Assembly: GCA_024196135.1 (NCBI GenBank)
Contig: JAMQCK010000006.1
Location: 1 to 64,000, forward strand
Direction of reading: 5' to 3'
Source: Pleurotus ostreatus/Saccharomyces cerevisiae fusant
Taxonomy: Eukaryota; Opisthokonta
DNA: 64,000 nucleotides
Both the position numbers and the translations under genes were made by a program. This document shows, piece after piece, positions 32,500 through 44,924 of the stretch. Every line of letters begins with the position of its first letter. Within the stretch, counting starts at the first letter, position 1. The notes beneath the pieces are model-generated. The model made no database searches, had not been told where the DNA came from, and saw only the letters and a program-made list of their open reading frames with translations.

Positions 32500-35390
32500 A
32501 TGGTTCTCCTCAGGTCCAAGGCCGCCACCAGCCCCAAGCCCCGCGCCTCTTCTCCCGTCCCCCTTCACTGGCTCGGCTTCGCCGACGCGGACCCCTCATC
32601 TACCTATACCTCCCCCTCCCGTCTCCCCGTAGGTTCCGCGTTCGGCATACCCTGGGCCGAGGGCGAGGTCGACAAGACCACGGCCGTGAAGGCGACTGCA
32701 GACGATGGGACGGACGTACCGTTGCAGACATGGCCCGCGGCGTAGTGAGTACTGACTTCTTCCGCCATGACGCGTTAAATGGCGCGTCCGTCACCCCACG
32801 CGTCTCTTCTCCCTCGACTCTTGCTGACCCCTTCCCCCCAGCTGGCCCTCCGGCACCCTCAAATGGACCGGCCACGCCCTCCCCGCCAACATCGCCCCCT
32901 CCTCAGTCACCATCTCCCTCGGCACCCCGCCCGAGCCCACCGCCCCCGTCTCCCTCACCCAAGACGCCTCCGCCAACACCATCACCATCGCCACCGGTCC
33001 CTTCAGCGTTGTCCTGTCGACCTCCGGCAACACGCTGGTGCAGAGTCTGTCTTTGGACGGGGCGGAGAAGGCGAATGGGGGCAAGTTGGTGTTTCATGTG
33101 CAGGATGGGCCGGACGTGGATCTGGCGGACGGGGGCGATGGGGCGGGGCCGACGGTGCAGGAGTTGGTAGGAAGTCTTGAGAAGGCGGAGGTCGAGCAGG
33201 AGGGGCCGGTGAGGGCGGTGGTGAAGGTACGCATATATTCGGTTTTTTTTGGTTTCCCTTCCTCGCTGGCGCATTCCTGTCCCTCACTCGCGCGTTCCTC
33301 TCCCCCACTTGCGCGTTCTTCTCCTCAACTTGCGCGTTCCTCGCATCCGCCTATCCTTAAATTACCATCCTCCTCCCCGACGCTGACCTCCCTTCCCCTC
33401 CTAGTTCACTGGCACCTACGCCCCCACCTCCGCCTCCGCGACCACGATCGCGACCTCAGCCTCCGCGACCACGACCGCGACCTCAGCCTCCGCGACCACG
33501 ACCGCGACCTTCCCCTTCACGCTCCGCGCGTACGTCTCCGCGGGCTCGCGCGCGCTCCGGCTCGTGCACTTCTTCGTGTGGGACGGGGATAAGAATAAGG
33601 ATTTCGTGAAGGGGATTGTGAGTGGTTTCAGACTTACCTGTTTCAAGGAATACAATGAACCGAGGCTGACCATTCACCAGGGCCTGACGTACAGTCTGCC
33701 GCTGTCGGACGAGCTCTGGGACCGCCACATACGCCTGGCGAGTGTCGACGGTGGCGTGTTTGGCGAGTCGGTGAGCTAAAAGAAATATCTTCCCTTCTGG
33801 CAATTTGCCACACCTCTCTCGCGCTCAGCAGCTTGCCACTTTCCTCTCGCGCCCAGCAGCTTGCTAAGCGGACTTAGAAGCAGCTTGCTAAACAGACCCT
33901 TCTAGGTCCGCACCCTCTCCGGCCTCCGCCGCGACGCCGGCGCGGATGTGCTGAATGCGCAGTTCAATGGACGGGTGAGTGCATATATTCGATGTTCCCT
34001 GCCAAGATTGACAAGGTTCATAGCCTGTCCCCGACATCAGCACCTGGCCGACGACGGTATCGGGATCAGTGGACTCGCTGGCGGTGTGGGCGGATTGGCG
34101 CGTTGACCAACTCTCGGCGGACCACTTCACGATCGACAAGCGGAGCACGGGCGGCACGCAGGCGGCGTGGTTGAGGCCCAACCAGGGGTGAGTAATTTTG
34201 GCGCATATACCCATCTTTTGAGCTTCTTTCTCTGCTCCCACGCTCCTCGGCCTCTTTCTTTCCCTCTCCACTTGGCAGTTTCTTTCCCTCTCCACTAAGC
34301 AGTTTCTTTCCCTCTTCGCTTTTCAGTTTCTTTCCCCCTCCACTTGGCAGTCGCATTGCCCGCCACCAATACATGAAGGAGAGAAACATCCACTAACCTC
34401 CCACCCAGCGCCCGCGCCTCCGGCACCGGCTTCGTCGGCGGCGCCAAGGCCGGCGGCACGCTCTTCGCCATCCGCGACTTCTGGGAGGGCCACCCGCGCG
34501 GGGTGGACGTGCGCGGGGCGAATGGGGACGCGGCGCAGGTCAGCCTGTGGGCGTGGAGTCCGAGGGTGAGCGGATGGTTTGATTGCTTGAGTGTGGATGT
34601 ATCTTGAATGCTCATTTGACGCCTGCAGGCTCCCGCCATGGACATGCGCCACTACGACACGGTCGCTCATGGGGTGAGTGATCTCCGAACTGCTCATCTC
34701 TCTTTGTTGACCTTTATCTTCCCCAGCTCGACCTCGCCTACGAAGACGTCGGCGACCCCGACCCCGACCCCACGGGCGTCGGCCGCTCCTACGAGTTCGT
34801 CATCGAGGCCTGGGGCCCGGGCTCGTCGGCGGACGGGAACGCGGCGCCGAGTCGGGACGAGGTGGCGGGCTTTGGGAAGGATTGGGTGAGTGGAGTGTCT
34901 TCCGTCGTTGATGTTCTCGTTCGATGCGTGCTGGGCGATTTTGTGGCGAGGAAATGTGGTCAGAGGTGGCGGGGAGGGTTTCAAGGCGCATACATGTGGT
35001 TGGGGCCGCATATATGCACGGGTTGAGGCGCGTATATGCAGTTTGAGGTGCATATATGCAGTTCGAGGCTCATGTATGCTGTTCAAGGACGCATATATGC
35101 GGGTTTCCAGGGTCGTGAACGCCCTCGGAATTGATATATGCGCCCACAGCCCAATCCCTCCTGTCCCCCCCACAGCAACTTTCTATATTCCGTACTGAAG
35201 CTCCTCCTCTAGTCCATCCAGCCCCAACTTGTCGCCGACCCTGAGTTCTACGCCGCGCATAAGCTCTTCGGTGGTCACTGGGCGCCGCCCTCGGGTGCAG
35301 CGCCCGATCTGGAATCGCGGAAGGATGCTCTGTTGAACTTCTATGTGAACGAGGTTGAGCAGAGGAGGTGGTATGGATTCTGGGATTATG
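32500..35390 (+). pseudogene. PL26-like rhamnogalacturonan exolyase, C-terminally truncated
   Basis: Ten exons (32500-32744, 32842-33226, 33405-33617, 33681-33770, 33906-33974, 34024-34187, 34409-34565, 34629-34673, 34727-34885, 35213-35390) join into 568 open codons. The protein follows the PcRGLX/YetA-like family, pectin-degrading polysaccharide lyases: VPLHWLGFADAD at the start, WPSGTLKWTGHALPA in the first beta domain, SLWAWSPRAPAMDMRHYD and RRWYGFWDYG near the break. Family members continue for several hundred residues with the helical barrel; here the sequence stops after WDYG at a normal GTGAGT donor (35391), and no downstream lyase exon exists. Exon 3 contains three 27-bp repeats encoding SASATT(I/T)AT. 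No signal peptide is evident. The truncation probably abolishes activity. Confidence 0.78.
33429..33509 (+). repeat. In-frame 27-bp repeat in the lyase exon 3, three copies
   Basis: GCCTCCGCGACCACGA(T/C)CGCG followed by ACCTCA or ACCTTC occurs three times in tandem, adding Ser/Ala/Thr-rich residues within a folded domain. Multiples of three preserve the frame. Confidence 0.9.
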
Positions 35391-35518
35391 GTGAGTGGGG
35401 TTGCCTGATCGCTCTCGTCTTTTCTCCTCGACTAGCATGCGTTCGGATGCGGGCGACTCTTCTCAACTTCGCAAAGACAATTGAAGCTGGACGATAAGAT
35501 ACTGACCCCACCCCCCAG

Positions 35519-35882
35519 GCGACGCCTCATCCGCAACGGTATCCACCCCGATGCTACCAGCCGGCGTGCAACATCGCTGCTACCTTGGGAGTCTGCCCTC
35601 GCCGGCGCGGTCGGCGGCGCCGTTTGTGCCTTCGCGCTCTACCCCACCGACACCGTCAAGAGCGCCATGCAGACGGAGGCGGACTTAGGGTACCTGCAGG
35701 GCAAGGCCGAGGCGGGGCGCGTGCGCGTGAAGCAGACGTTTCTGAGCACGCTGCGGCACATGTACCGCAGCCACGGCCTGCGAGGGCTGTACGCAGGGTG
35801 CGGGATGACGGTGGCGCAGGCGATTCCGAGCAGTGGGATTGTGTTTGTGGTGTACGATGGGTTGTCAGGGTATTTTGCCTGA
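35519..35882 (+). pseudogene. C-terminal third of a mitochondrial carrier protein
   Basis: An exon beginning right after a CCCCCCAG acceptor (35518) encodes WESALAGAVGGAVCAFALYP then TDTVKSAMQTE and, at the end, GLRGLYAGCGMTVAQAIPSSG up to a TGA at 35880-35882. This is the last of the three repeats of the SLC25 fold, with the PTDTVK form of the Px[DE]xx[KR] signature, most like carnitine/ornithine-type carriers. The first two repeats are absent. If spliced from the lyase donor at 35391 the reading frame is wrong and ends at about 35690, so no sensible fusion protein is made. It is a fragment joined to the lyase fragment inside an intron. Confidence 0.85.
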
Positions 35883-36836
35883 CAGTGGACGGTATGAGCA
35901 ATAGACATAGAATACATCGCTGTGTTAATATCTAATAGCAACGCATCACGCTTCACTATGCTCGTAGCGATATCCTCGTCGAGGGTAGGCCAACTGCAGC
36001 GCAGACGACACCTGCTCATGCGGCAGTCGAATGTCAAGTGCCAGTCAGGCAGGACGTCAGTATGGAAGCAAGGGTGTGAGGGCGTTAGCGTGCGCGCACG
36101 AAAACATCAACTTCAAGCGTACACGAGCGACATGTCCAGGCTCGCAGGTGAAGGGGAAGTCTTTCGCGAGCAGACACGCGTGCGAAGGGCTTGAGCAAGT
36201 AGGAAGAATGACGAGCGATCAGATGAGAGGACAGCGTCTACATGCCGTATGTCCAGTAGTAGAATGCATAAAGCCTTCATGGTCGTCGCGAGACCGTTTT
36301 TGTGGTGGTCGCCAGAGTCAAGGGAAGTACGCAAACGATCGAAGGGGCACGCGACGCGTCGTGGCGCTTGTCTCGACTTTTCGACCATTTGACCGCGGAA
36401 TGGTCAGGCGAGAGAGTGCGGTCAGGCGTGAAGGGGGCTGGAGGGTCAGGTGGTGGATCGAGGAAGCTGGTATATATGGGCGCATGCTGAATGTCGCGTC
36501 TCGCTCGACTTCCTCCTCTTCAGATCCCCGACAGCGAGCGCCGAAAGCAAAGACGATCGTAGGCGGAGTCAGCGGAGCGGTGCGTCATGGACACAGAAGC
36601 GAGGTCGGGTTTCGCGCGGACGAGGGCGGGGCTTGTGCAGCGCAGAGGGACGTTTGGGGAATCGTCGGTTTGCGGGGGAGGATACCGAACCGGGTCATCA
36701 GTGAGCTTACGTTTCTGATTATGTAACCACTACCCCACGGGAGGGACATCCGATACCCCGTGGGGAGGGACTGCCATCGGGCCCATCGAGGCCGGCGCAC
36801 TCTTGGCTTTCGCACCGACACTCATCGTCGTCGTCC
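35883..36836. other. Region between carrier fragment and bHLH gene
   Basis: A 231-codon open frame (36031-36726) has no recognisable features and probably arises from GC-rich composition. A TATATATG element lies at 36470-36477, and an inverted pair of CCCCAC(G)GG boxes at 36731-36763 stands some 80-100 bp before the bHLH ATG. Confidence 0.4.
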
Positions 36837-39800
36837 ATGTTCAGCACCGCGACAGCACAACAGGGCCCCATCCGCCAGGACGGGTTCGAGTCCTCTTTCG
36901 AGTCCGCCAGCACGCCCCCGCTCGACTCACTCAACACCATCAACCACCCCTTCCTCAAGTTTGCAGCAAACCACGACAACATCGACTTCACCGACGATCT
37001 TACCGGTCTCATATCCCACGAGCGCTCGACGCACTCGCCGGCCCCGACGAACAGTCAGTAACAGTCCCTCTGCCCCCTTGCTTGCTACTGATCACCCCGC
37101 AGCCTTGTCCACTTCGGCCACCTCAAATTCGTCTACGTACCAGCACAACATCTTCGACATATCTGCCCCTACCCAGCTCTCCATGCATCACAACAGGGAT
37201 GAGTTTGCTCTTCAGCACAGGGAGGGCACGTCTCCTCCGGAAAAGTATGTCCCCCTCTCTACGTACCCACGTTCGATTCTCATGCATGTTCCAGCTACTC
37301 TAATGGCACCCGCCCGGACTCTGCATTCCCTGCTAATTTCAACTCAACCCTGCCTGCGCTCAACTCGTCCATGCGCTACGACCCCCAGCCCCCGCCGCGC
37401 TTTGACCCAGCCGCGGCCAATCGCACGGGCTTCGACGCAGGGGGCCGACCCTTCGACCGGAACTCGTTCGACGCGGCTAGGCAGGACCGTGTGCATACCT
37501 CTCCAACCTTCTCAGACCACCGCTTCGACAACCGCTCCTTTGCCGCAGACCGCTTCGACAGCACTGGCCGTCCGTTCGATCCCCGATTCGACCATTTCTC
37601 CGAGTCTCGGCGCTCAGACTCGTTCGACCAGACAGGGGATGGCCATCACTTTGGCGACGCCGCTCGCTTCGGAGAACAGGAAGAGCATGTCAATCGGTGC
37701 GTATACGCACGCCCATTCATAGCCCAGTCGCTAACTCTCCTTAGCTTCGATCCTTCTCATCCTGGGCACCATCACGCATTAGACAAGTCTTGGGAACGGC
37801 ACTTCACGCCGAGCCCTGATTCGCCCTTTGCGGCTGGTACGACCCCTATCATTCTGCCTTCGAATCAACTCTAAGCGCTGATCCAGGGTTAGCTCGTGAG
37901 GCAGGGCGCCCAACCACAGCTAGTACGAATGCCACCAGCAGATCGCGATCAAGGAGCAGGCCGCCTGTGCGTGAATCCCACATATTTATGTACCAATCGT
38001 TAACGTATGCCCAGTCTGTTGGCCCTCAGCGTACCACGCGCTCCCGCCGTAACGGGTCGTTCAGTTCTGCGGCGAGCGGCAGAATCGGAAGGTCGGCCTT
38101 AATCAACTCGCCCGAAATGCAAGAGCTTACGCATAGTAGATCCGACTCCATCTCGTCGTTGTCGGGCACGTCGCCCACTCGGCCTCATGCCATCGTCATT
38201 CCAGGCAAGAACCAGTGGGGCTCGTTGGGTAGCGCTGGGGGACTGAATGGTCTCAACAACGGCATCAACGGCGTGGGGATGGGCATGGGCGGATACAGTG
38301 CTTCGTATGTCATCTTTACTTTCCAGTCATCGTCGCGCCTAATCTTTGGGAGTAGTAGCCCCGAGTCCGCCTTCTCGCTTCCTACCCCAGACTCAGGGTT
38401 TCCGCACAGCTTCAGCAGCGCCTATGGGGCATTTGCAGGTGTGTGCTTACGTGTTTGCGTCTGCCAGTCATAGCTGACGGTGGCGCAGGGTCCAAGGATG
38501 GTCTTACGACGCCAACCTCCAGCTCGCTTCCCAGCCTGACGGGTTTGCCGAGCTTGGGGGGATCGCAATACCATGCCCCTGCTGCAGCCCCCCAGCAAGC
38601 CACGCAGAATAAGCTGGATGAGAAGCGAAGGTAACTGACACCACGTTCCCTCTTATAATGAGTTTGCTCACGCGAGTGTAGGCGCCGCCGCGAGAGCCAC
38701 AATGCTGTTGAGCGTCGCCGCCGCGACAACATCAATGGTTCGTCGATATTTGGAGGTCTTGTCATTGACTGACTGTCGCTCCAGAGCGCATCTCTGAGCT
38801 TGCGGGCCTTATTCCCGAGGAAATGCTTGATGGGGTTGCAGGGCAAGGTACGTGTCATCCTCGTCAAGTACCCTGTAAATTGACGGATAATTACAGGCGG
38901 CAATGCTGGCGATAAGGCAGAGAAGGATAAGGCTGGCCAGTCGCCAACTTCGCCAACGTCCCCCATGCTTGACATGCTCAAGATGGAAGACGGCGATGGC
39001 GCAGAGAGCTTAAATGCGCCTGGGACCGTGACTCCGACGCCTGCGACTGCGAATGACTCGAAGGACAAGCCCAACTCGATGAAGGCGAACAAGGGCATGA
39101 TCCTCCGCAAGAGTGTCGAGTATATTCGGTGCGTTTGAGAATTGATCAATGCGGGGACGATTCTCATCCAGTTCTAGATACCTTCAGCAACTTGTGAACG
39201 CGCAAGGTGCGCGTAACCGCGAATTGGAGGATGAGCTGCGCGGCTATCGCGGCAATGGTACGTCGCGCATGTATGGCACATTCCATATAGCTGACAGGAT
39301 CTGGAGGCAATGGCAATGGAAATGGTCAAGGGTACGGTAGCGGCTTCAGCAATGGCTCTTTCGGCAACTTCGGAAACAATGGTGCGTGGCACTAACTAAA
39401 TATGTTGCGCTGGGGCTTAAATCCGTCCGGCAGGCTTCGAAACGTTCAACTCTGGACGTGAGTTCCTCACCATCCAGGAGGAGGATATCGAGATGCGTGA
39501 CGGAGAGCGCTCGAAGAATGAGCAGGCCGGTAATGGACCTGCCGATGACAGACCCCAAGGTATGTGACCGGCGGCTACACGCTGTTCATGATGCTGATGC
39601 TGCACTCAGACGATCGTCCTCGTGGCGGCAATGGCAACGACCCAACCCGCGGAGACTCACCCCTTACCGCGCCATCCTCTTCAGGCGGTGAGGAAGAAGA
39701 CGAGGACAGCGACGACGAATATGTCGAGGGGCCGAAGCGTGCCCGTCGCCGTACGGGCGCCAAGAAAGGTCAGAAAACGCCTCGCGCAGGCGACGCAAAC

Positions 39801-39899
39801 AAGGTCAACGGCGCGAAGGGGAGCCCCGTTCTCGCGAGCGCTCTGCGACGGGGGCGGCGGGGCCGCAGCGACGAGACGGACGAGGGCATGGAGGAGTGA
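36837..39899 (+). CDS. bHLH transcription factor
   Basis: Fifteen exons (36837-37053, 37103-37244, 37295-37696, 37745-37836, 37887-37966, 38015-38304, 38353-38438, 38489-38630, 38682-38737, 38785-38847, 38897-39128, 39178-39257, 39298-39381, 39434-39559, 39610-39899) give about 793 residues. The DNA-binding part is RRRESHNAVERRRRDNINER with the E-box-contact Glu and Arg, helix 1 ISELAGLIPEEML, a loop of some 70 residues (unusually long, S/T/P-rich), and helix 2 KGMILRKSVEYIRYLQQLV running into a short zipper. The N-terminal 480 residues are disordered, with an F-D-R-rich stretch (GRPFDRNSFDAAR, DHRFDNRSF). The tail is acidic then basic (RRRTGAKKGQ). Nuclear; target genes unknown. Exon 7 may start at 38356 instead. 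Confidence 0.92.
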
Positions 39900-41849
39900 G
39901 CCTAGCGGCCATGCAACGAACAGACAGACAACGACTATCATGACCCTCATACGTATGTCTCGTCGAGCTCGCGTCATCGCCGCTGCTCTCCTGCATTGTT
40001 CATCGTACCCTTCTCGCATAATATCGTTTCTTCATTTTTTTCTGGGCCTTCGAACGCCCGTTGTACAATCTACCGTTCATCCATGTATCTGTATCATTTA
40101 CGACTCATCGCAGTCAGTCGAGGAGGCTGATACCTAGCTGCTCTCGCCTCTCGTGCTTTCCAACATTCCATCGCCCGGGTCGTCGTTACTGACCGTCACT
40201 TGGTGTTATCTTGCTTTACTCCTGTACTAGTTATGTATGCCAATCAATGCTCAATGTGTTGCAGCGTCCCAAAGTGCTTGACTGCACTATAATCTGCTGG
40301 GATATCAGTCTGAATCGGCAACGCAGCCAACTGGATTATTCCCAGTCTTCCAGCGTAAGGTGTGAACAATTCAGACGTACCGCGGGCCCCGCGCGCGAAG
40401 GGATAGGCCTTCCCGACGACCTGCCGGAACTTTGCGTGCGGAAGCTAACAGACGTCAGTTCCTGGTCAGCTCTCATGCGCTTCCTGCGTGCGTCTGCCAC
40501 TTCAAACGCGCTTCTCTGTTCAGTTTGGAGTCAACAAGCCCCGCATCATGTGGGAAGGGGAGCCCGGGCGTGAGTTCCTTTCAATTGCGTCGGCGCTCAT
40601 GAGAGTGCGCCTGAGAGGGACGGACATAAGAATTCTTTCACCCGCTGGTTCAAGTCGAAGATACCGACGAGCTGCAACGCAATGTCCACGCGAAGGCGCA
40701 ACTCGGTAAGCTGAGACTCGTCGGCAGGGCCACTATGCGTACCGGCAGCCACCCATCCGGCAAGGTAGAGACACGACGGTGAGACGTCGCTTATTCCGAG
40801 TATTGAGCATTAGGAGCCACCAATACGTGCAGTGGCTGGCTACAAATCAGTCCATCTAGGAACTGAGCCGGGTCACCTGCGGGTGTGGGCCATCCCGAAT
40901 GAAAACAAGGTGCAGGTCGCCCGCATCGTCCGCCCTTTGCGGGGTTTTAGCCGCCAGGAACTCTATCAGCATAAATCAGGGTGGGTACATCTGACCTGGG
41001 GGAGCGTCCCAACGCGTGAGGCCCGGGCGCGTCGTCATAGCGGACTCGGGCCCGCTGCGGTGCCGCCGACAGTACGCAGGACGAAAGCTTGAAGAAAAAA
41101 AGCCAGCTGTGGAAAGAGACGGCCAAGCAAGGAGATCGAACCAGCCCTGAAGGTATCATGACAAGCATCAGGTCAATCAGAGGCGATGAGCAGCCGTGTG
41201 CCACGTCCGACGTTCGTGGTTGGGAGCAGGAAGATCAACACGGAAATTGCCGAATGCGGAGATACACCTCGGTAGATGCCGACGCTCCTGGCATCCTTCT
41301 CCCACACGGACCAACTGCGACGACAGTTTGTGACAGCTCCTGGCGACCCTCTTCAACGACTCGTCCGCTCTCTGACCGCCTTCTGCGTGCTCTGAACTGT
41401 GCTAGCTCTGCGTCCTTGCATCCTACGGACCGGTGGTCTATACTCGTGTACACCCATCTAAAAACAGGCGCGCACGCGTCCTTTCTGTGGAGTGCTTGTT
41501 CCTGCCTTCCTACTGCGCTTGGAAAACTATCCATCCTGTAAATATCTGGTCAATGAAGAGCGTTGTGTCTGGCCTCATCCAGGTCTTCAGTAAGTGGATG
41601 AGATGGAATAGCAGCCCCGAGCCGTCGAGTCTTAGCCTCTTCCCCGCAAAGTCGAAGCGTAGGGACAGTAAAATCCAGCTTCGCATGTGTCCGCGGAAGC
41701 CAGCTCTGCACAGCACAGGACGACACGGGGGTGCAGGATTGGATTGGGGCCGTCATCGACGACGACGATGCCAACGTCATGGGTAATAATAGGGCAGCGC
41801 CAGTCGTATATGTGCTCGACGTGCAGAATATCGAGTCCAGCCAACAACC
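39900..41849. other. Intergenic region between bHLH factor and glutamate decarboxylase
   Basis: 3' flank of the bHLH gene followed by about 1.7 kb without a supported gene. A TATA-like CGTATATG lies at 41805-41812, about 40 bp before the decarboxylase ATG and probably its core promoter. Confidence 0.4.
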
Positions 41850-44149
41850 ATGTCTCTCTCGCGCCACGTCGACCCCACCGCCGTCCTCGCCGCCGCGCGC
41901 GACCACCCTCACCGGCGGCACATCAACCGCCACGAAAAGAGCGTCCTCGGTCAATCCTGGACGCGCGACGAAGATGCCACCGCCGCGCCCAAGTACACTT
42001 TCCCCACCCACGGCATCCCCTCCAAGTCCGCGTACCAGCTCATTCACGACGAGGCTGCCCTCGATGGCAACCCCGCGCTCAACCTCGCCTCCTTCGTGCA
42101 CACGTGGATGCCCGACGACGGGATCCGCCTGTTCCAGGAGGCCGCGAACAAGAACCTCGCGGACCAGGACGAGTACCCCGCGGCGCAGATCATCCACAAC
42201 CGCTGCGTGTCAATGCTCGCACATTTGTGGAAGGCGCCGACGGCGGATGCGAGTGCGGTGGGCACGTCCACGGCAGGCTCATCGGAAGCGATCATGCTCG
42301 CAGGGCTGGCGCTGAAGAAGCGCTGGCAGGAGCAGCGCAAGAAGGCCGGCAAGGACTACTTCCACCCCAACATCGTCTTTGGCTCGAACGCCCAAGTCGC
42401 CTTGGAGAAATTCGCTAGGTAAATTGCATATATGCGCATACCTCAATCATTACCAACCGAATCGTGCAGGTACTGGGATGTCGAGGCCCGTCTTGTCCCA
42501 GTCAACAGCTCGACCTCGTACGTCATGAAGCCGGAGGACGCGATCCAGTTCATCGACGAGAACACCATCGGTGTCATGGTCATCCTCGGTTCGACCTACA
42601 ACGGCGCCTTCGAGGACGTGGCGCGCATGAGTGATCTTTGTACGTCGTCCAAGATGCATGCCCATCTTTATACATAAACTCACCTCACCTAGTGGACGAC
42701 CTTCAGGAGCGCACTGGCCTCGACATCCCGATCCACGTTGACGCAGCGAGCGGCGGCTTCATCGCTCCCTTCGCCTACCCGCAACACAAGTGGGCTTTCG
42801 ACGTGTCCCGTGTTGTCAGGTAGGTGACCCGGTAGCTTTACGCATTCGCTAGAAACCGAACTGACTGTGCACTGCAGCATCAACTCCTCTGGCCACAAAT
42901 TCGGCCTCGTATATGCTGGCCTCGGGTGGCTGATCTTCCGGGACGAGAGCTGTCTCCACAAAGACCTCATCTTCGAGCTGCGTAAGTCGTTCGAAGCTCG
43001 CCAGTCTTCGCCGAATTGATCGACATTCTACAGACTACCTTGGCTCCACGGAATACTCATACACACTGAATTTCTCGAAACCTGCGTCGCCCGTCTTTGC
43101 GCAAATGTTCAAGTACGTATAGCATGTGATCCCATGTATCGGTAACGTAAACTGATCACCTTACCCAGCTTCCTCAACCTCGGCTACAACGGCTACGCGA
43201 AAATCGCGTACAAGGACTTGCGCAATGCGCGGATGCTGGCGCGCGCTCTCGAGAACACGTACTTCACTGTGAGCTATCTTACTGGCAAACAGTTTCGCCA
43301 CGGTCGTTCTAACGCTCCGTCAGATCCTCTCCGACATCCATCGCAAGGCGCCGGACGCGCCACCGGACGTGGACGAGGAGGATCCGAACTACTACGTGAA
43401 GGGGCTGCCGGTTGTGAGCTTCCGGTGAGTCGCGCGTCCACCCTTCCCGTACTTCCGTTGCCAGGACATTGTCGTAGATTAACGCATGTACTCACACAAT
43501 TCACAGCTTCAACGACGAATACCGCCAGAAATACCCGCATGTCAAGCAGGCGTGGATGCAGACGAGCCTGCGGACGAAGGGGTGGATCGTCCCCAACTAC
43601 AACGCGCCCAAGGGCGAGGAGCAGACCGAGATGTTACGCGTCGTGATGCGCGAAAGCATCACGGAGGACCTCGTGGAGCGTCTGGTTGTGGATATTTTGG
43701 AGTGTGCGGAGGCGTTTATGGGTAAGCGGTTGCTCGATTCTGTCGTTAGCGACTCTTTGCGATGGTTGTTGCTGGGCGTCGCGGACGCATGACCCTCAAC
43801 TCGGATACGATGAACACTCTTGGCTAACACGATCTTCAGCCCCCGAAGGCTCCGATATGATGATCGCCAGCGCGGGCGGCACGATGCACCAGCCGGATTT
43901 TGAGGTGAGCGTTTGCTCTTTTGCTTTTCATCCTCATTCTGTCTTTCCTCTGCTATTACCTTTCTTCGGCGAACCCGCCGTCACCTAGACTGGTCGCTGT
44001 CAGCCTCCCCACCGCCTGCGTTGTATCGTCGAGTCGTCAAGCACATCGCTAACGTCCTTCCCTAGCACTCCCGCCCTCAGCCGCACAGGTTCAGCACAAG
44101 CGACGACTCCAACGCTCCTGAGCAATCGGGGTACAGTCGGCAGTGTTAG
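41850..44149 (+). CDS. Glutamate decarboxylase
   Basis: Ten exons (41850-42418, 42470-42639, 42693-42819, 42878-42981, 43034-43112, 43169-43268, 43324-43424, 43507-43721, 43840-43904, 44066-44149) encode 537 residues of a PLP-dependent group II decarboxylase that converts glutamate to GABA in the cytosol. Landmarks: [60 protein letters not shown] with the PLP-binding Asp, and [19 protein letters not shown] with the Schiff-base Lys. Downstream ST(E)[17 protein letters not shown] is typical of GAD. The C-terminus ([20 protein letters not shown]) is short and shows no obvious calmodulin-binding helix. All introns are 50-160 bp with standard signals. Confidence 0.96.
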
Positions 44150-44186
44150 GCGCGGCAACAAAATCCACGACGACCGCCGAAGTCCC

Positions 44187-44258
44187 ATTCACGGGGCCCG
44201 CACTCGCAGTTCGTGGAGCCGGCACTCATACTTCGTGGGGCCGGAACTCAAAGTTCGT
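44187..44258 (+). repeat. Tandem repeat, 24-bp unit, three copies, downstream of GAD
   Basis: GGGGCC(C/G)GCACTCGCAGTTCGT-like units repeat three times about 40 bp after the stop codon, probably within the 3' UTR. Confidence 0.85.
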
Positions 44259-44259
44259 G

Positions 44260-44920
44260 GTCAATACTCGAGACTCGGGCCTGGTCGTAGGCAAAAGAAA
44301 GCTGTATTTGTATCCGTTGGTTGTAGGATTTGTACTCGTTGGTCACATGGTTGTACTGGTCTTTGGTTGACTGTTTGTACAAAGTAGGTATTGATTGAAT
44401 CGGCCATCCATCTCTTCGGCGTGTTTCCACTCTGCATATACTGCCTGTCTGGCCCTTCACCCCGACACCGCAAGCTTGGTAGGATAACTCTTCAAGCCGC
44501 TGCAGCTCCGAGACGTGGTCGCGGTGCCTGCATGCACGCGCGTTTACGGAGTGTATCGATATCCCGTCTCGCGTCCAGGTAGGTCGAGCAAGAGGCTTCT
44601 TAAGCTAGCCACATAGCTTGACCCCGCCCTTATTTCTACGCCTGGGGTACGTGTCGGATCACATCGAGAAGAAAGAGAACGTTGGAGCTTGTCGGTGGCC
44701 CGGGCGCGCTCCGCCGTTGTGCGATGTTGAGAGCGACGACAGGCTTTCCCGAAGCACGACGATGAGGACTTCCTGAAGCACGGTGGACCTGCGCGAGCGC
44801 GACAACGAAGCCTCCATCGAAGTCCTGATAGTCGGGGTCGGTGGCGGAGATACAGGACGGCGTTCGGCTGTGGGAATCTAGGAAGACAGGGTCGAGGGCG
44901 ACCTAGGAGCTGAGATGGTG
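44260..44920. other. 3' flank of GAD
   Basis: No gene seen. Open frames on the minus strand at 44.5-45.0 kb lack features. Confidence 0.35.
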
Positions 44921-44924
44921 CGAA

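Noticed and set aside
36031..36726. A 231-codon plus-strand open frame upstream of the bHLH gene
   Set aside because: Arg/Ser-rich composition expected from GC-rich DNA, no introns or motifs; the region more likely holds the bHLH promoter.
37837..37886. A segment in the bHLH gene reading YDPYHSAFESTL in a shifted frame, suggesting a frameshift
   Set aside because: A 50-base intron with a GTACGA donor, GCTGAT branch-like site and CCAG acceptor restores the frame, so no mutation is needed.
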